From assembly GCF_002836205.1 (NCBI RefSeq), contig NZ_PJBE01000010.1:186001-250000 (forward strand): DNA of 64,000 nt, in the 5' to 3' direction. Positions 1 through 8,391 of this stretch are shown one piece after another (position 1 is the stretch's first letter; every line of letters starts with the position of its first letter). The position numbers and the translations under genes were made by a program. The DNA is from Shewanella sp. Choline-02u-19. Its GTDB lineage: Bacteria > Pseudomonadota > Gammaproteobacteria > Enterobacterales > Shewanellaceae. The notes under the pieces were generated by a model. It ran no database searches, was not told the origin of the DNA, and was given only the letters and a program-made list of their open reading frames with translations.

Positions 1-226
1 TAATTTCGTTAGCAGTCGCTTTTGCATCTTTGAGTTGATCAGTGGCTTTCGCCTGTGCCAACTCAAGGTCTTTCACGGCACGGTCAGCATCAGCTAAACC
101 GTCGGCAATCCTTTTTTGACGTTCTTCGATGGCATTCATCAAAGGAGGCCAAACAAACTTCATGCAAAACCACACGAAGAGTAAAAAGGCAACCGTCTGA
201 CCGAGTAGGGTAGCGTTGATATTCAC
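1..226 (-). CDS. atpF: ATP synthase F0 subunit b (partial, 3' end outside window)
   Basis: This is the N-terminal part of the b subunit, the peripheral stalk that links membrane F0 to catalytic F1. Translation from a GTG at 226 begins MNINATLLGQTVAF and continues as a hydrophobic N-terminal helix followed by a charged helical stretch, as expected for b. A strong Shine-Dalgarno sequence, GGAGGC, lies 5 bases before the GTG (231-236 on the minus strand), which fixes the start. The gene follows atpE in the usual atpI-B-E-F order. The C-terminal half lies beyond position 1. The identification rests on the N-terminal sequence plus operon position. Confidence 0.93.
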   Translation of the reverse strand, partial: MNINATLLGQTVAFLLFVWFCMKFVWPPLMNAIEERQKRIADGLADADRAVKDLELAQAKATDQLKDAKATANEI

Positions 227-263
227 AACAGCCTCCTATTAAGTTTAAAGACAGAAGCGTTTA

Positions 264-515
264 TTAAAGCATTGCACCAAGAGGGTTAGTAAAGAGCATA
301 AATAATGCAATACCAACACCGATCATAGTTACGGCGTCTAAAAGACCCGCTACGATGAACATTTTAACTTGTAGCATAGGAGCCATTTCTGGTTGACGCG
401 CAGCGCCTTCCAAGAACTTACCACCTAGTAGGCCGAAACCGATAGCAGTACCTAATGCACCCATACCAATCAACAGAGCAACAGCAATAGCTGTCATGCC
501 TAATACAGTTTCCAT
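264..515 (-). CDS. atpE: ATP synthase F0 subunit c
   Basis: Subunit c forms the proton-translocating ring of the F1F0 ATP synthase. The protein is a two-helix hairpin of 83 residues with the polar loop GAARQPE and the buried carboxylate in AGLLDAVTM that carries the proton. The open frame extends four codons further upstream to a TTG at 527, but GGAG lies just before the ATG at 515, so METVLGM is chosen as the N-terminus. It sits between atpB and atpF in the minus-strand operon. Confidence 0.97.
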
Positions 516-578
516 CTCTATCTCCAATATTCTAAATCGTTGTTATTAATGATTTAGTTTAAAAATTTACAGCTTTCC

Positions 579-1373
579 TTAATGATCTTCATGCGCCATG
601 CTTAAGTAAACAACGGTCAACATCATGAAGATAAACGCCTGTAAAGTGATAACCATAATATGGAAAATTAACCAACCTAGCTGTAATGTTACACCTAGAG
701 TAGATAATGCCCAGTTAGCACCGTACATCAACGCAATAAGGATGAAAATCAACTCACCCGCATACAAGTTACCAAACAAACGCAGTGCCAATGAAATTGG
801 CTTAGCGATCAAAGTAACTGTTTCTAGCAGAAAGTTGACGGGTATCATTGCCCAATGGTTAAAAGGCTGCATGGTCAGTTCTTTAACAAACCCTGAAATA
901 CCCTTGACCTTAATGCTGTAATAAATAATCAGCACAAACACACCTAAAGCCATACTAAAGGTAATGTTTAAGTCAGTCGTTGGTACAACTTTCATGTAAG
1001 GGATACCAGCAGCAAGTGCTAGTGATGGGATCCAGTCAACTGGAACCATATCCATGAAGTTCATCATGAATACCCATACAAAAATCGTTAATGCCAACGG
1101 AGCAATAACAGGATTGCGGCCATGGAAGGTTTCCTTAACGCTACTGTCAACGAACTCAACTATCATCTCGACAAAACACTGAAGTTTGCCGGGAACACCG
1201 GTAGTTGCTTTCTTGCCAACGCTACGGAATAGCCACAAGAACAAAACACCAAGCCCAACCGAAAAGAACAATGAATCAATGTGCCATGTCCAGAAGCCTT
1301 CGCCAACACTTAGGTTGGTAAGGTGGTGCTGGATATAGCCCTGCGGTGTTAACGCTTCACCAGTTGCAGCCAT
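579..1373 (-). CDS. atpB: ATP synthase F0 subunit a
   Basis: Subunit a supplies the proton half-channels next to the c ring. The 264-residue protein has several hydrophobic segments and the essential arginine in the conserved stretch SLALRLFGNLYAGE, followed by the last transmembrane helices. Length and motif match the gammaproteobacterial family. It is followed by atpE after 63 bases and preceded by atpI by 12 bases, so it is co-transcribed with them. Confidence 0.98.
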   Translation of the reverse strand: MAATGEALTPQGYIQHHLTNLSVGEGFWTWHIDSLFFSVGLGVLFLWLFRSVGKKATTGVPGKLQCFVEMIVEFVDSSVKETFHGRNPVIAPLALTIFVWVFMMNFMDMVPVDWIPSLALAAGIPYMKVVPTTDLNITFSMALGVFVLIIYYSIKVKGISGFVKELTMQPFNHWAMIPVNFLLETVTLIAKPISLALRLFGNLYAGELIFILIALMYGANWALSTLGVTLQLGWLIFHIMVITLQAFIFMMLTVVYLSMAHEDH

Positions 1374-1385
1374 GATTCATCCCAC

Positions 1386-1769
1386 TTAACTTTGCTTGAA
1401 ATATAAAGGAGCTGTCCAATGCATCACTAACGCCAGGGTGTAACATACAAAAAGAGGCATAAAACCAATTTCTATATTGATAAACACAAACGAAAACATT
1501 GCTATGGTTAACAGCATCTTTACCGCTTCCCCCCAGTAAAAAGTCTTAACAACTTTAGCTGCGGAGCTTGCTCCCGTATGGGAAAAAGCGAGGGTTGCGA
1601 ATACAAAATTAGGGAGTACAGCAATAGCACCACCTGCTAATGCAGATATACCATACTGAGCTCCCCACATGGCGAAAAAGAAAACAGAAACACTTCCAGC
1701 CACCGCCGCCTGTATCAAAACTAATTTATAGGCTGACCAACGGCCACGACGTGCTAAAACCTTGCTCAA
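1386..1769 (-). CDS. atpI: ATP synthase accessory protein I
   Basis: A 127-residue protein with four predicted membrane segments, first gene of the atp operon. AtpI proteins assist c-ring assembly and possibly Mg2+ uptake. The start is a TTG at 1769 (LSKVLARRG, read as Met), preceded by GGAG at a good distance; no ATG gives a better start. Sequence conservation in this family is weak, so the assignment leans on the operon position directly upstream of atpB and on the hydrophobic profile. Confidence 0.88.
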   Translation of the reverse strand: MSKVLARRGRWSAYKLVLIQAAVAGSVSVFFFAMWGAQYGISALAGGAIAVLPNFVFATLAFSHTGASSAAKVVKTFYWGEAVKMLLTIAMFSFVFINIEIGFMPLFVCYTLALVMHWTAPLYFKQS

Positions 1770-1895
1770 TTTATCTTCTCCGCATTATAACTTCCTGTTT
1801 CGATGACCGGACGACATATATCCGTATAAACCCGAGGTACAAAAAGCTTGCGAAAGTATACCGTTTCAGTGTTTCAAAGCAAGTTTAACCGTTAG

Positions 1896-1933
1896 AAAAA
1901 GGAGACTTTTAGCGTGATCTACGCCAAAAGTCT
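1896..1933 (-). terminator. Probable rho-independent terminator after parB
   Basis: On the minus strand an inverted repeat (arms 1903-1915 and 1921-1933, one mismatch, 5-base loop) is followed by a run of five T (1896-1900). It lies 60 bases past the parB stop and separates parAB from the atp operon. Confidence 0.6.
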
Positions 1934-1992
1934 AAAAGTGGAGGATTAACAGATGTCACAAAATTACATAATATTGTCGTAACGTCGGTTTT

Positions 1993-2880
1993 TTAGCGGA
2001 TTTTACTGATAATACCCTCTAATTCAGCCAAATTTTGATAGTTAATTACCATTTTCCCTTTACCTTTCTTATTATGGGTAAGAGAAACCTTGGCACCTAG
2101 TCTTTCAATTAATTGGCTCTCTAGACGGACTACATCGTGATCTTTAGGTGCTTTTTCGACGATTTCAGTTTGATTTAAGGTTTGGTTAACTAATCGTTCG
2201 GTTTCGCGAACAGTCAATTCTTTAGAAACGACTAATCGAGCCAAATTTGTCTGCTCGTCACCTTCAATAGCCAACAAAGCACGACCATGGCCCATATCAA
2301 TATCGCCATACTCCAACATACGCTTAACATGCTCATTGAGACCGTTTAAACGCAGTAAATTGGATACTGTGGCACGTGACTTTCCTACAGCATCAGCAAT
2401 TTGTTGATGTGTAAGATTGAACTCTTCAATCAAACGATTTAATGCAATAGCTTCTTCCATCGCATTCAAATCTTCACGTTGAATATTTTCAATCAAGGCT
2501 ATCGCGACTGCAGCTTCGTCAGCGACTTGTTTAACAATACAGGGTATCTTTGCCAGCCCAGCAAGCTGCGAAGCGCGCCAGCGACGTTCACCCGCTATAA
2601 TTTCAAAGTTTTCAACAGAGACTTTGCGTACCACAATCGGTTGGATAATCCCTTGAGCACGAATTGACTCAGCAAGTTCTTCAAGCGCTTCGGCCGACAT
2701 GTCTTTTCGAGGCTGATACTTGCCAGGTTGAAGCCTATCAATGTCTAAGGTGATCAGATCATTATTTTTAATATCTTGCTCACCTTCAAACGTTTTAGGT
2801 TCAAGTCGCTTGCTGGCGGCATGGCTAGTACTCAATAAAGCATCAAGCCCTTTGCCTAAACCTCTTTTCTTCACTGTCAT
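1993..2880 (-). CDS. parB: Chromosome partitioning protein ParB
   Basis: ParB binds parS sites near the origin, spreads as a CTP-dependent clamp and is moved by ParA. The 295-residue protein has an N-terminal GLGKGLDALL segment (the ParA-interacting tail typical of chromosomal ParB), the CTP/arginine box GERRWRAS at residues 97-104, ENIQRED at 131-137, a helix-turn-helix around 155-178 (LTHQQIADAVGKSRATVSNL) and a C-terminal dimer domain. It follows parA by 9 bases. Five parS-like targets lie elsewhere in this window (19201, 29541, 37695, 39062, 42139). Confidence 0.98.
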   Translation of the reverse strand: MTVKKRGLGKGLDALLSTSHAASKRLEPKTFEGEQDIKNNDLITLDIDRLQPGKYQPRKDMSAEALEELAESIRAQGIIQPIVVRKVSVENFEIIAGERRWRASQLAGLAKIPCIVKQVADEAAVAIALIENIQREDLNAMEEAIALNRLIEEFNLTHQQIADAVGKSRATVSNLLRLNGLNEHVKRMLEYGDIDMGHGRALLAIEGDEQTNLARLVVSKELTVRETERLVNQTLNQTEIVEKAPKDHDVVRLESQLIERLGAKVSLTHNKKGKGKMVINYQNLAELEGIISKIR

Positions 2881-2889
2881 TTCTCTTCC

Positions 2890-3678
2890 TTAATCCTGCT
2901 CAGCCAGTTCCAATTGCTCTGCTCGGCGAATAATTTCACCAGCCAATGCGAGATAGGCTTTTGCTCCTGCGCTCGATTTATCGTAATACATTGCTGGGGC
3001 ACCAAAACTAGGCGCTTCAGCAAGACGCACATTTCTTGGGATCACAGTGCGATAAACTTTATCACCAAAATGCTGTTTTAGTTGATCGGATACATCGTTA
3101 GACAAACGGTTACGAGGATCGTACATGGTCCGTAAAATCCCTTCGATGTGCAATCCATTGTTTACCATAGAGCCTAACTTAGTGATGGTATCCATCAACG
3201 CGGTTAAGCCTTCTAATGCGTAATACTCACACTGCATAGGGACCAATACAGAATCAGCCGCAGACATGGCATTAACGGTCAGCATGTTGAGTGAAGGCGG
3301 GCAGTCGATAAAGATATAATCGTAATCATCTTTAATCGGCGCAATAGCATTACGCAAGCGAACTTCTCTGGCGAAAAACTCCATCAGCTTAATTTCAGCG
3401 GCAGTGACATCGCCATTGCCTGCAATAAGATCATATTTTCCGCTAGTGTTTCGGCAAACAACTTCTTCGAATGACTTCTCTTCAACCAATAATTCATAGG
3501 CGGTGTTTTCGACGGTATATTTATCGATACCACTGCCCATGGTTGCGTTACCTTGCGGATCGAGATCGATCAGCAGCACACGACGTTTAGTTGCAGCTAG
3601 AGAAGCCGCTAAATTAACACAAGTTGTTGTCTTTCCGACGCCACCTTTTTGGTTGGCTACGGCAATCACTTTACCCAC
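2890..3678 (-). CDS. parA: Chromosome partitioning ATPase ParA (Soj family)
   Basis: ParA is the nucleoid-bound ATPase that moves ParB-parS complexes. The 262-residue protein carries the deviant Walker A box KGGVGKTTT at residues 11-19, a Walker B-type segment YIFIDCPPSLNML and the usual C-terminal region. Upstream lies a hairpin terminator ending the rsmG transcript, so parAB probably has its own promoter within 3679-3830; I could not pin down -35/-10 boxes. Confidence 0.98.
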   Translation of the reverse strand: MGKVIAVANQKGGVGKTTTCVNLAASLAATKRRVLLIDLDPQGNATMGSGIDKYTVENTAYELLVEEKSFEEVVCRNTSGKYDLIAGNGDVTAAEIKLMEFFAREVRLRNAIAPIKDDYDYIFIDCPPSLNMLTVNAMSAADSVLVPMQCEYYALEGLTALMDTITKLGSMVNNGLHIEGILRTMYDPRNRLSNDVSDQLKQHFGDKVYRTVIPRNVRLAEAPSFGAPAMYYDKSSAGAKAYLALAGEIIRRAEQLELAEQD

Positions 3679-3830
3679 AATATCACCCTGTAAGTCACTG
3701 TTATTGTATTCCGGCCCTCTCTCATTGGCTGTCTAAAAAAAATGAGGGGGAATTAATGCGCATATTTTATATAATTGCTTGAAGCGCTGAAAGATTGCAA
3801 CCGTTCAGTACGTTTTATCGCTAATGGTTC

Positions 3831-3853
3831 AAAAAACCATCGTTAAAGATGGT
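3831..3853 (-). terminator. Rho-independent terminator after rsmG
   Basis: The minus strand reads ACCATC, a 6-base loop, GATGGT and then six T (3831-3836). It lies 53 bases beyond the rsmG stop. The stem is short, so read-through into parA is possible. Confidence 0.6.
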
Positions 3854-3905
3854 CTAAACCACGACATCAAGCGAGTATATTTCCAGTTTGGAGATGTAGC
3901 TTAGA

Positions 3906-4529
3906 TTAACTAACCTTCACTACACGCAGCAAATGACGCTGCTCATCAAGCTTAGGAACAACAAGTTCGATGGTCTCAGCAACAGCAAATCCTGCTGGCA
4001 AGTTTGCCAACTCATCCTTACTTAGCTGGCCCTTTAACGCATAAAAACAGCCGTCAGCTTTTGGCAAATGGTGGCACCATTGCAACATGTCTTGAATCGA
4101 GGCAAATGCACGGCTCAATACACCATCAAATAACTCTTCAGGTTGATACGCTTCTACCCGACTCTCAATCGATGAAATATTGTTGATCCCAAGTTCAAAT
4201 TGAACCTGCTTTTGAAAACGAATGCGTTTGCCTAAACTATCAAGCAATACAAATTCTTTATCAGGATTTAAGATCGCCAACGGGATCCCCGGTAAACCCG
4301 GGCCGGTACCGACATCAATAAAACGCGATCCTTGCAGGTGTGGCGAAACCACTAAGCTGTCCATGATATGTCGAATGAGCATCTGCTCCGGATCACGTAC
4401 AGAAGTTAGGTTAAATGCCTTATTCCATTTATTGAGCATGCTAACAAAGTCAACAAGTTGCTTTTTTTGCTGCTCGGTAGCCTCTAGGCCAACTTCAGCC
4501 ATGTATTCGTTTAACTGGGCAAATAACAC
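3906..4529 (-). CDS. rsmG: 16S rRNA (guanine527-N7)-methyltransferase RsmG
   Basis: RsmG (GidB) methylates G527 of 16S rRNA. The SAM-binding motif is FIDVGTGPGLPGIPLAI and the family signature FNLTSVRDPEQML precedes it. The frame is open to a TTG at 4544, but the GTG at 4529 is preceded by GAGG with an 8-base spacer and gives VLFAQLNEYMAEVGL, the usual family N-terminus (207 residues), so I prefer it. A strong terminator separates it from mnmG. Confidence 0.95.
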   Translation of the reverse strand: MLFAQLNEYMAEVGLEATEQQKKQLVDFVSMLNKWNKAFNLTSVRDPEQMLIRHIMDSLVVSPHLQGSRFIDVGTGPGLPGIPLAILNPDKEFVLLDSLGKRIRFQKQVQFELGINNISSIESRVEAYQPEELFDGVLSRAFASIQDMLQWCHHLPKADGCFYALKGQLSKDELANLPAGFAVAETIELVVPKLDEQRHLLRVVKVS

Positions 4530-4583
4530 TGGTAGTGTCCTCAAAACAATTTAAATCAGATATTCATCGGTATGATGAAGCGC

Positions 4584-4621
4584 AAAAAAGATGAAAGGAA
4601 GCCTCAAAGCTTCCTTTCATC
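4584..4621 (-). terminator. Rho-independent terminator between mnmG and rsmG
   Basis: A perfect 13-base stem (4590-4602 with 4609-4621) around the loop CTCAAA is followed on the minus strand by six T (4584-4589). It begins 18 bases past the mnmG stop and lies directly upstream of rsmG, so rsmG depends on read-through or on its own start site. Confidence 0.85.
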
Positions 4622-4638
4622 GTGCATAACAAGGTTAT

Positions 4639-6528
4639 TTAGGCGCTTTTTCTCAGTAAACCGCGTTTTTTCAAATGAACTAATAATATTGAGATTGCAG
4701 CTGGCGTCATGCCAGGGATACGCGAGGCTTGACCAACCGTTTCAGGTTTGTACTCATTCATCTTTGCAATGACCTCGTTAGACAAGCCTGGGATCTCTTG
4801 ATAATCAAGATCCAGCGGCAACCCAGTCGTTTCGTTACGGATCGCTTTATCAATCTCGTCTTGCTGTCGCTGAATGTAACCAGAATACTTAACTTGGATC
4901 TGTACCTGTTCAGCAGCACGTTGATCTTCAATACCTGGACCAAATCCGTCAATTGACATCAATGTTGGGTAATCTAGCTCTGGACGACGCAGTAGATCTT
5001 CAAACGTGGCTTCGCGTGCAATCGGGGTTTTTAGATGTGGATTTAACACATCAACAAGCGGTGATTTGGGGTGGATCCACTGGCCACGTAAACGCTGTAG
5101 TTCAGTTTCGATCGATTCCACTTTCTCACTAAATAGCGCCCAACGATTGTCGTCAACTAAACCAAGTTCACGACCTTTTTCGGTTAAACGAATATCAGCA
5201 TTGTCTTCACGTAGCAGCAAGCGGTATTCCGCACGGCTAGTGAACATGCGATAAGGTTCTTTAGTGCCTAATGTCGACAGATCGTCAACCAACACGCCAA
5301 GGTAAGCTTGGTCGCGACGAGGGCACCAAGTGTCTTTGCCTTGAACTTGCAATGATGCGTTCATGCCCGCTAATAAGCCTTGTGCACCCGCTTCTTCATA
5401 GCCTGTGGTGCCGTTAATTTGTCCGGCAAAGAATAAACCATTGATGGTTTTGGTTTCTAATGAATTTTTAAGATCGCGTGGGTCAAAATAATCATATTCG
5501 ATCGCGTAGCCAGGACGCATTATATCTGCGTTTTCCATGCCTTTTATCGAACGAACCAAGTTAAGTTGCACGTCAAAAGGTAAGCTTGTTGAAATACCAT
5601 TAGGATAAATTTCCGTGGTATTTAATCCCTCTGGCTCAATAAATATTTGATGCGAATCTTTATCTGCAAAACGATTAATTTTGTCTTCGATGGAAGGGCA
5701 GTAACGTGGGCCAATGCCCTCGATAACACCCGAATACATCGGGCTACGATCCAGTCCTGCACGAATAATATCGTGGGTTCGCTCATTGGTATGAGTGATA
5801 TGACATGAGACTTGTTCTGGATGCTGGCTAACGTCACCCACAAACGACATAACCGGCAAAGGATTATCACCTTTTTGCTCTGTCATTTGAGAAAAATCAA
5901 TGGTGTTTGAGTCTATGCGTGGTGGTGTTCCGGTTTTTAAACGACCCACTCGAATAGGTAACTCACGCAGACGATGAGCCAGGGCAATCGCCGGAGGATC
6001 GCCAGCTCGGCCGCCGCTGTAATTTTCTAATCCTATGTGGATTTTGCCACTCAAAAAAGTACCTGTCGTTAACACGACTGCAGGGGCTTCGAACGCTAAA
6101 CCCATTTGGGTAACAACACCCACCACGGTTTCATTTTCAACCACAAGATCGTCTACCGCTTGTTGAAAAATACGCAGGTTGGGTTGGTGCTGTAAAATCT
6201 CTTGGATCTTGTGTCGATAAAGGGCTCTATCCGCTTGAGCACGAGTTGCTCGTACTGCTGGGCCTTTGCTCGAATTTAATGTTCTAAATTGAATCCCCGC
6301 AAAATCCGTGGCAATTGCCATGGCTCCGCCGAGCGCATCAATTTCTTTAACCAGGTGTCCCTTTCCGATGCCGCCGATAGCTGGATTACAGGACATCTGT
6401 CCTAAGGTATCTATGTTGTGGGTTAGCAAAAGTGTTTTGGAACCCATTCTGGCAGAAGCTAACGCAGCTTCAGTTCCAGCATGACCACCACCAACAACGA
6501 TTACATCAAACCGTTCATGAAAATGCAT
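4639..6528 (-). CDS. mnmG: tRNA uridine-5-carboxymethylaminomethyl modification enzyme MnmG
   Basis: MnmG (GidA) works with MnmE to install the cmnm5 group on the wobble uridine of certain tRNAs. The 629-residue protein starts with the FAD dinucleotide-binding motif VVGGGHAGTEAALAS and has the signature CNPAIGGIGKGHLVKEIDAL and the second GidA signature GYEEAGAQGLLAGMNA. Length is normal. It is transcribed away from oriC, which begins immediately upstream, as in E. coli and Vibrio; its partner mnmE is at 21577. Confidence 0.98.
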   Translation of the reverse strand: MHFHERFDVIVVGGGHAGTEAALASARMGSKTLLLTHNIDTLGQMSCNPAIGGIGKGHLVKEIDALGGAMAIATDFAGIQFRTLNSSKGPAVRATRAQADRALYRHKIQEILQHQPNLRIFQQAVDDLVVENETVVGVVTQMGLAFEAPAVVLTTGTFLSGKIHIGLENYSGGRAGDPPAIALAHRLRELPIRVGRLKTGTPPRIDSNTIDFSQMTEQKGDNPLPVMSFVGDVSQHPEQVSCHITHTNERTHDIIRAGLDRSPMYSGVIEGIGPRYCPSIEDKINRFADKDSHQIFIEPEGLNTTEIYPNGISTSLPFDVQLNLVRSIKGMENADIMRPGYAIEYDYFDPRDLKNSLETKTINGLFFAGQINGTTGYEEAGAQGLLAGMNASLQVQGKDTWCPRRDQAYLGVLVDDLSTLGTKEPYRMFTSRAEYRLLLREDNADIRLTEKGRELGLVDDNRWALFSEKVESIETELQRLRGQWIHPKSPLVDVLNPHLKTPIAREATFEDLLRRPELDYPTLMSIDGFGPGIEDQRAAEQVQIQVKYSGYIQRQQDEIDKAIRNETTGLPLDLDYQEIPGLSNEVIAKMNEYKPETVGQASRIPGMTPAAISILLVHLKKRGLLRKSA

Positions 6529-6650
6529 TCGACAGCCTTCGATTGTTAAAAGGATAAAATTCTGTTTCTGAGCGGATCATTTTAGCATTTGCTTTGCCTA
6601 AGGTGAACGATCAATTTTGCTTGTTTTGATCAACACCGATCTGCTTAATA

Positions 6651-6690
6651 GATCTTAAGATCTTTAGATAGATCTCTTATTATGTTTATT
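6651..6690. repeat. oriC DNA-unwinding element with GATC-headed 13-mer-like repeats
   Basis: Three successive repeats begin with GATCT at 6651, 6659 (GATCTTTAGATA) and 6671 (GATCTCTTATTAT), followed by an A/T-only tract. This resembles the L, M and R 13-mers of E. coli oriC and lies on the mnmG side of the DnaA boxes, as expected. Confidence 0.8.
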
Positions 6691-6708
6691 ATTAAGGGCG
6701 GCTTTTTC

Positions 6709-6717
6709 GGTGGATAA
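6709..6717 (-). promoter_or_regulatory. DnaA box (R1-like, one mismatch)
   Basis: The minus strand reads TTATCCACC, one base from the consensus TTATCCACA. It is the box nearest to the unwinding repeats, the position of R1 in E. coli. Confidence 0.75.
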
Positions 6718-6812
6718 CCCGAATTCCTTATTAGAATCATGAGTTAATGAGCGATCAAACCTGTTATTAGATCGCGATCAAACTCACCTAAGCTTGGGGA
6801 TAGATCGGCTAG

Positions 6813-6821
6813 TTATCCACA
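6813..6821 (+). promoter_or_regulatory. DnaA box in oriC
   Basis: Perfect TTATCCACA in the middle of the origin, flanked by GATC sites at 6803 and 6827. Confidence 0.92.
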
Positions 6822-6885
6822 GGGTGGATCATTGACCAGATCGAGGGTGAATTAATACAGAGGTTAATCAGATCTAAATAATAGG

Positions 6886-6894
6886 TTATCCACA
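6886..6894 (+). promoter_or_regulatory. DnaA box in oriC
   Basis: Perfect TTATCCACA, forming an inverted pair with the box at 6919. Confidence 0.92.
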
Positions 6895-6918
6895 TATTTG
6901 TTATTTTTTGACTTAATA

Positions 6919-6927
6919 TGTGGATAA
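6919..6927 (-). promoter_or_regulatory. DnaA box in oriC (R4-like)
   Basis: TGTGGATAA on the plus strand is a perfect box on the minus strand. It is the box closest to mioC, corresponding in place and orientation to E. coli R4. Confidence 0.92.
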
Positions 6928-6988
6928 GTATGATCTAAACTGTGAGTGCTTTAAAAGTTAATAGGTAAAAGCGATCAAGAAAAGGATC

Positions 6989-7429
6989 TTAAAGTTGATC
7001 TTGCCAGCCGCTCAACCAAGCTAGGGCGGGTTCTTCTGGAATTGGATCGTATTGTACATCGATCTGGATCTTATCCACAAAAACTTGTGCACCGCATAAG
7101 GCCAGTGCTTCCACTAATTTTTCGGGGCCTTGGCAAAAAGTATCGTAACTCGAATCACCAATCGCACATAATGCAAATTGGGTGGTCAGCAGATCCGGTT
7201 TTTTAGCTAAGATCTCGTCCATAAATGGCACTATATTGTCTGGAAGATCGCCTGCTCCATGAGTTGAACAGGCGATCAACCATAGCGATTTTGGGTCCAG
7301 ATCATCCAAATTAGGAGCCAAATGTACGATAGTTTCATGGCCTAGATCGTTCAATTGCGCCGACATTTCATCAGCAACATACTCTGCACTTCCTAGCGTT
7401 GTGCCTACTAATAGTTCTACTTTTGCCAT
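6989..7429 (-). CDS. mioC: Flavodoxin-like protein MioC
   Basis: MioC is an FMN-binding flavodoxin encoded next to oriC in many gammaproteobacteria; in E. coli its transcription runs into the origin. The FMN phosphate loop is GTTLGSAEYVADEM, followed by CSTHGAGDLPDN and CAIGDSSYDTFC. The frame is open to 7453, but AGGA lies 7 bases before the ATG at 7429, giving MAKVELLVGTT and the usual 146 residues. Transcription goes toward oriC. The coding region contains a perfect DnaA box at 7071-7079. Confidence 0.95.
   Translation of the reverse strand: MAKVELLVGTTLGSAEYVADEMSAQLNDLGHETIVHLAPNLDDLDPKSLWLIACSTHGAGDLPDNIVPFMDEILAKKPDLLTTQFALCAIGDSSYDTFCQGPEKLVEALALCGAQVFVDKIQIDVQYDPIPEEPALAWLSGWQDQL
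7071..7079 (+). promoter_or_regulatory. DnaA box inside mioC
   Basis: Perfect TTATCCACA in the mioC coding region, next to GATC sites at 7061 and 7067. It could extend the DnaA binding array of oriC or act on mioC transcription. Confidence 0.7.
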
Positions 7430-7796
7430 ATATGTTCCTGATCTCATCTTCAACTGAGCTATTTAGTACGTGTTTAATGCATAAGATCGCCACTAATCTA
7501 TCTAATTTATCGTTACGATCTGCATTATGTTTGCGCTAATCATAAGGTATAAGCCGATTTTTACTAAGCAGATTACCGTTTAATATGTGTAAATGGGGAC
7601 TGAGGCATTGTCAGTTAACTAAAGTGAAAACAATATAATAGGGTCTATGAAAGTGTGAACATCGACTATGTTAGGTCAGTACTGGCTTGATTTTAATGGA
7701 ATTGAAGCACTCAATCGAACGATGCCAATAGGTTTATAAGAGTTGCCTAGCAAGAGTGATTACAGTGCTAATCATTGGGTTTATAGAGTGAACGTA
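7430..7796. other. Gene-free stretch between mioC and the ubiG-like remnant
   Basis: No open frame, RNA gene or clear repeat was recognised. The mioC promoter is expected at the left end, but no convincing -35/-10 pair was identified. Confidence 0.5.
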
Positions 7797-8293
7797 TTAG
7801 CTTTTTATCGCATATAGCAGGTAGTTTTCGTCAGCGTTATTGGTCATTTTCCACAGGGTTAAAGCTCATTCCTTCTGCTTTTACACTGCGTAAACCGTGG
7901 GGCGTGAATCTCTTTCGGTGTAACGAAAAAAACGCCAATCGCGAGTCCCTATGGGTAGGTAATGCATCAGATATTCGGCGCTGATATGCCTATCAGGTAT
8001 GATTTTATTATGCGGTTAAGTGTCGGCATGATCAGCAATCTACCCGGCTTAAGTCATTGGCAGCAGGTATTAATCAATGCTTCTTGATCGTCTACATGTT
8101 CGATGACCTCAGTGTTGAGTACAACATCATACTGATTAGTCACACTTATTAGCTCTTTCTCTCCAGTAGTTAATAGTGATTCAGCTAAACGATGCCGATA
8201 GTCTACCGTCACGGAGTTACTGTGAGCATGCCAGAACCGAGGCGCAATAGAGGGCCTTGCCTCTGAAATACTACATTCTCGCTGAGCGAACAA
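7797..8293 (-). pseudogene. Remnant of a UbiG-like SAM methyltransferase
   Basis: Read on the minus strand, the first frame (8293-8054) gives VTVDYRHRLAES and YDVVLNTEVIEHVDDQEALI, typical of UbiG-type ubiquinone O-methyltransferases. It stops at TGA after NTCCQ. A neighbouring frame continues the same protein with LKPGRLLIMPTLNR, KSYLIGI and FVTPKEIHA, interrupted by stops at 7967-7969 and 7949-7951. A further segment, GMSFNPVEND, leads after another shift to DENYLLYAIK and a TAA at 7797-7799. Homology therefore runs to the normal C-terminus but through at least two frameshifts and two stops, and the N-terminal part is missing. The cell presumably has an intact ubiG elsewhere; that cannot be seen here. 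Confidence 0.85.
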
Positions 8294-8326
8294 TTTTTAT
8301 TCTGATTGGTATAAGATTGATTTTAA

Positions 8327-8367
8327 TGAAAAAAAAGCTGTCGAGTCACGAATGACATCGACAGCTT
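8327..8367 (-). terminator. Rho-independent terminator of the chemoreceptor gene
   Basis: A 10-base perfect stem (8335-8344 with 8358-8367, AAGCTGTCGA and complement) with a 13-base loop, followed on the minus strand by a run of T (8329-8336). It starts 24 bases past the receptor stop codon. Confidence 0.85.
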
Positions 8368-8391
8368 ACATTAATATTAGACGTTAAGATC

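Larger units (their letters stand above)
6529..6990. other. oriC: Chromosomal replication origin oriC
   Basis: This AT-rich, gene-free stretch between mnmG and mioC has the features of an enterobacterial/Vibrio-type origin. I count 17 GATC sites. Three perfect DnaA boxes TTATCCACA occur at 6813-6821 (plus), 6886-6894 (plus) and 6919-6927 (minus), and one near-perfect box TTATCCACC at 6709-6717 (minus). Left of the boxes is an unwinding-type region of GATC-headed repeats (about 6651-6690), one of which, GATCTCTTATTA at 6671, matches the E. coli right 13-mer as I remember it. Order and orientation mirror E. coli oriC. Confidence 0.95.

Noticed and set aside
7586..7600. AAATGGGGACTGAGG as a REP-type element
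   Set aside because: A single short match to a motif often seen near REP-associated transposases; no palindrome or second copy in the window.
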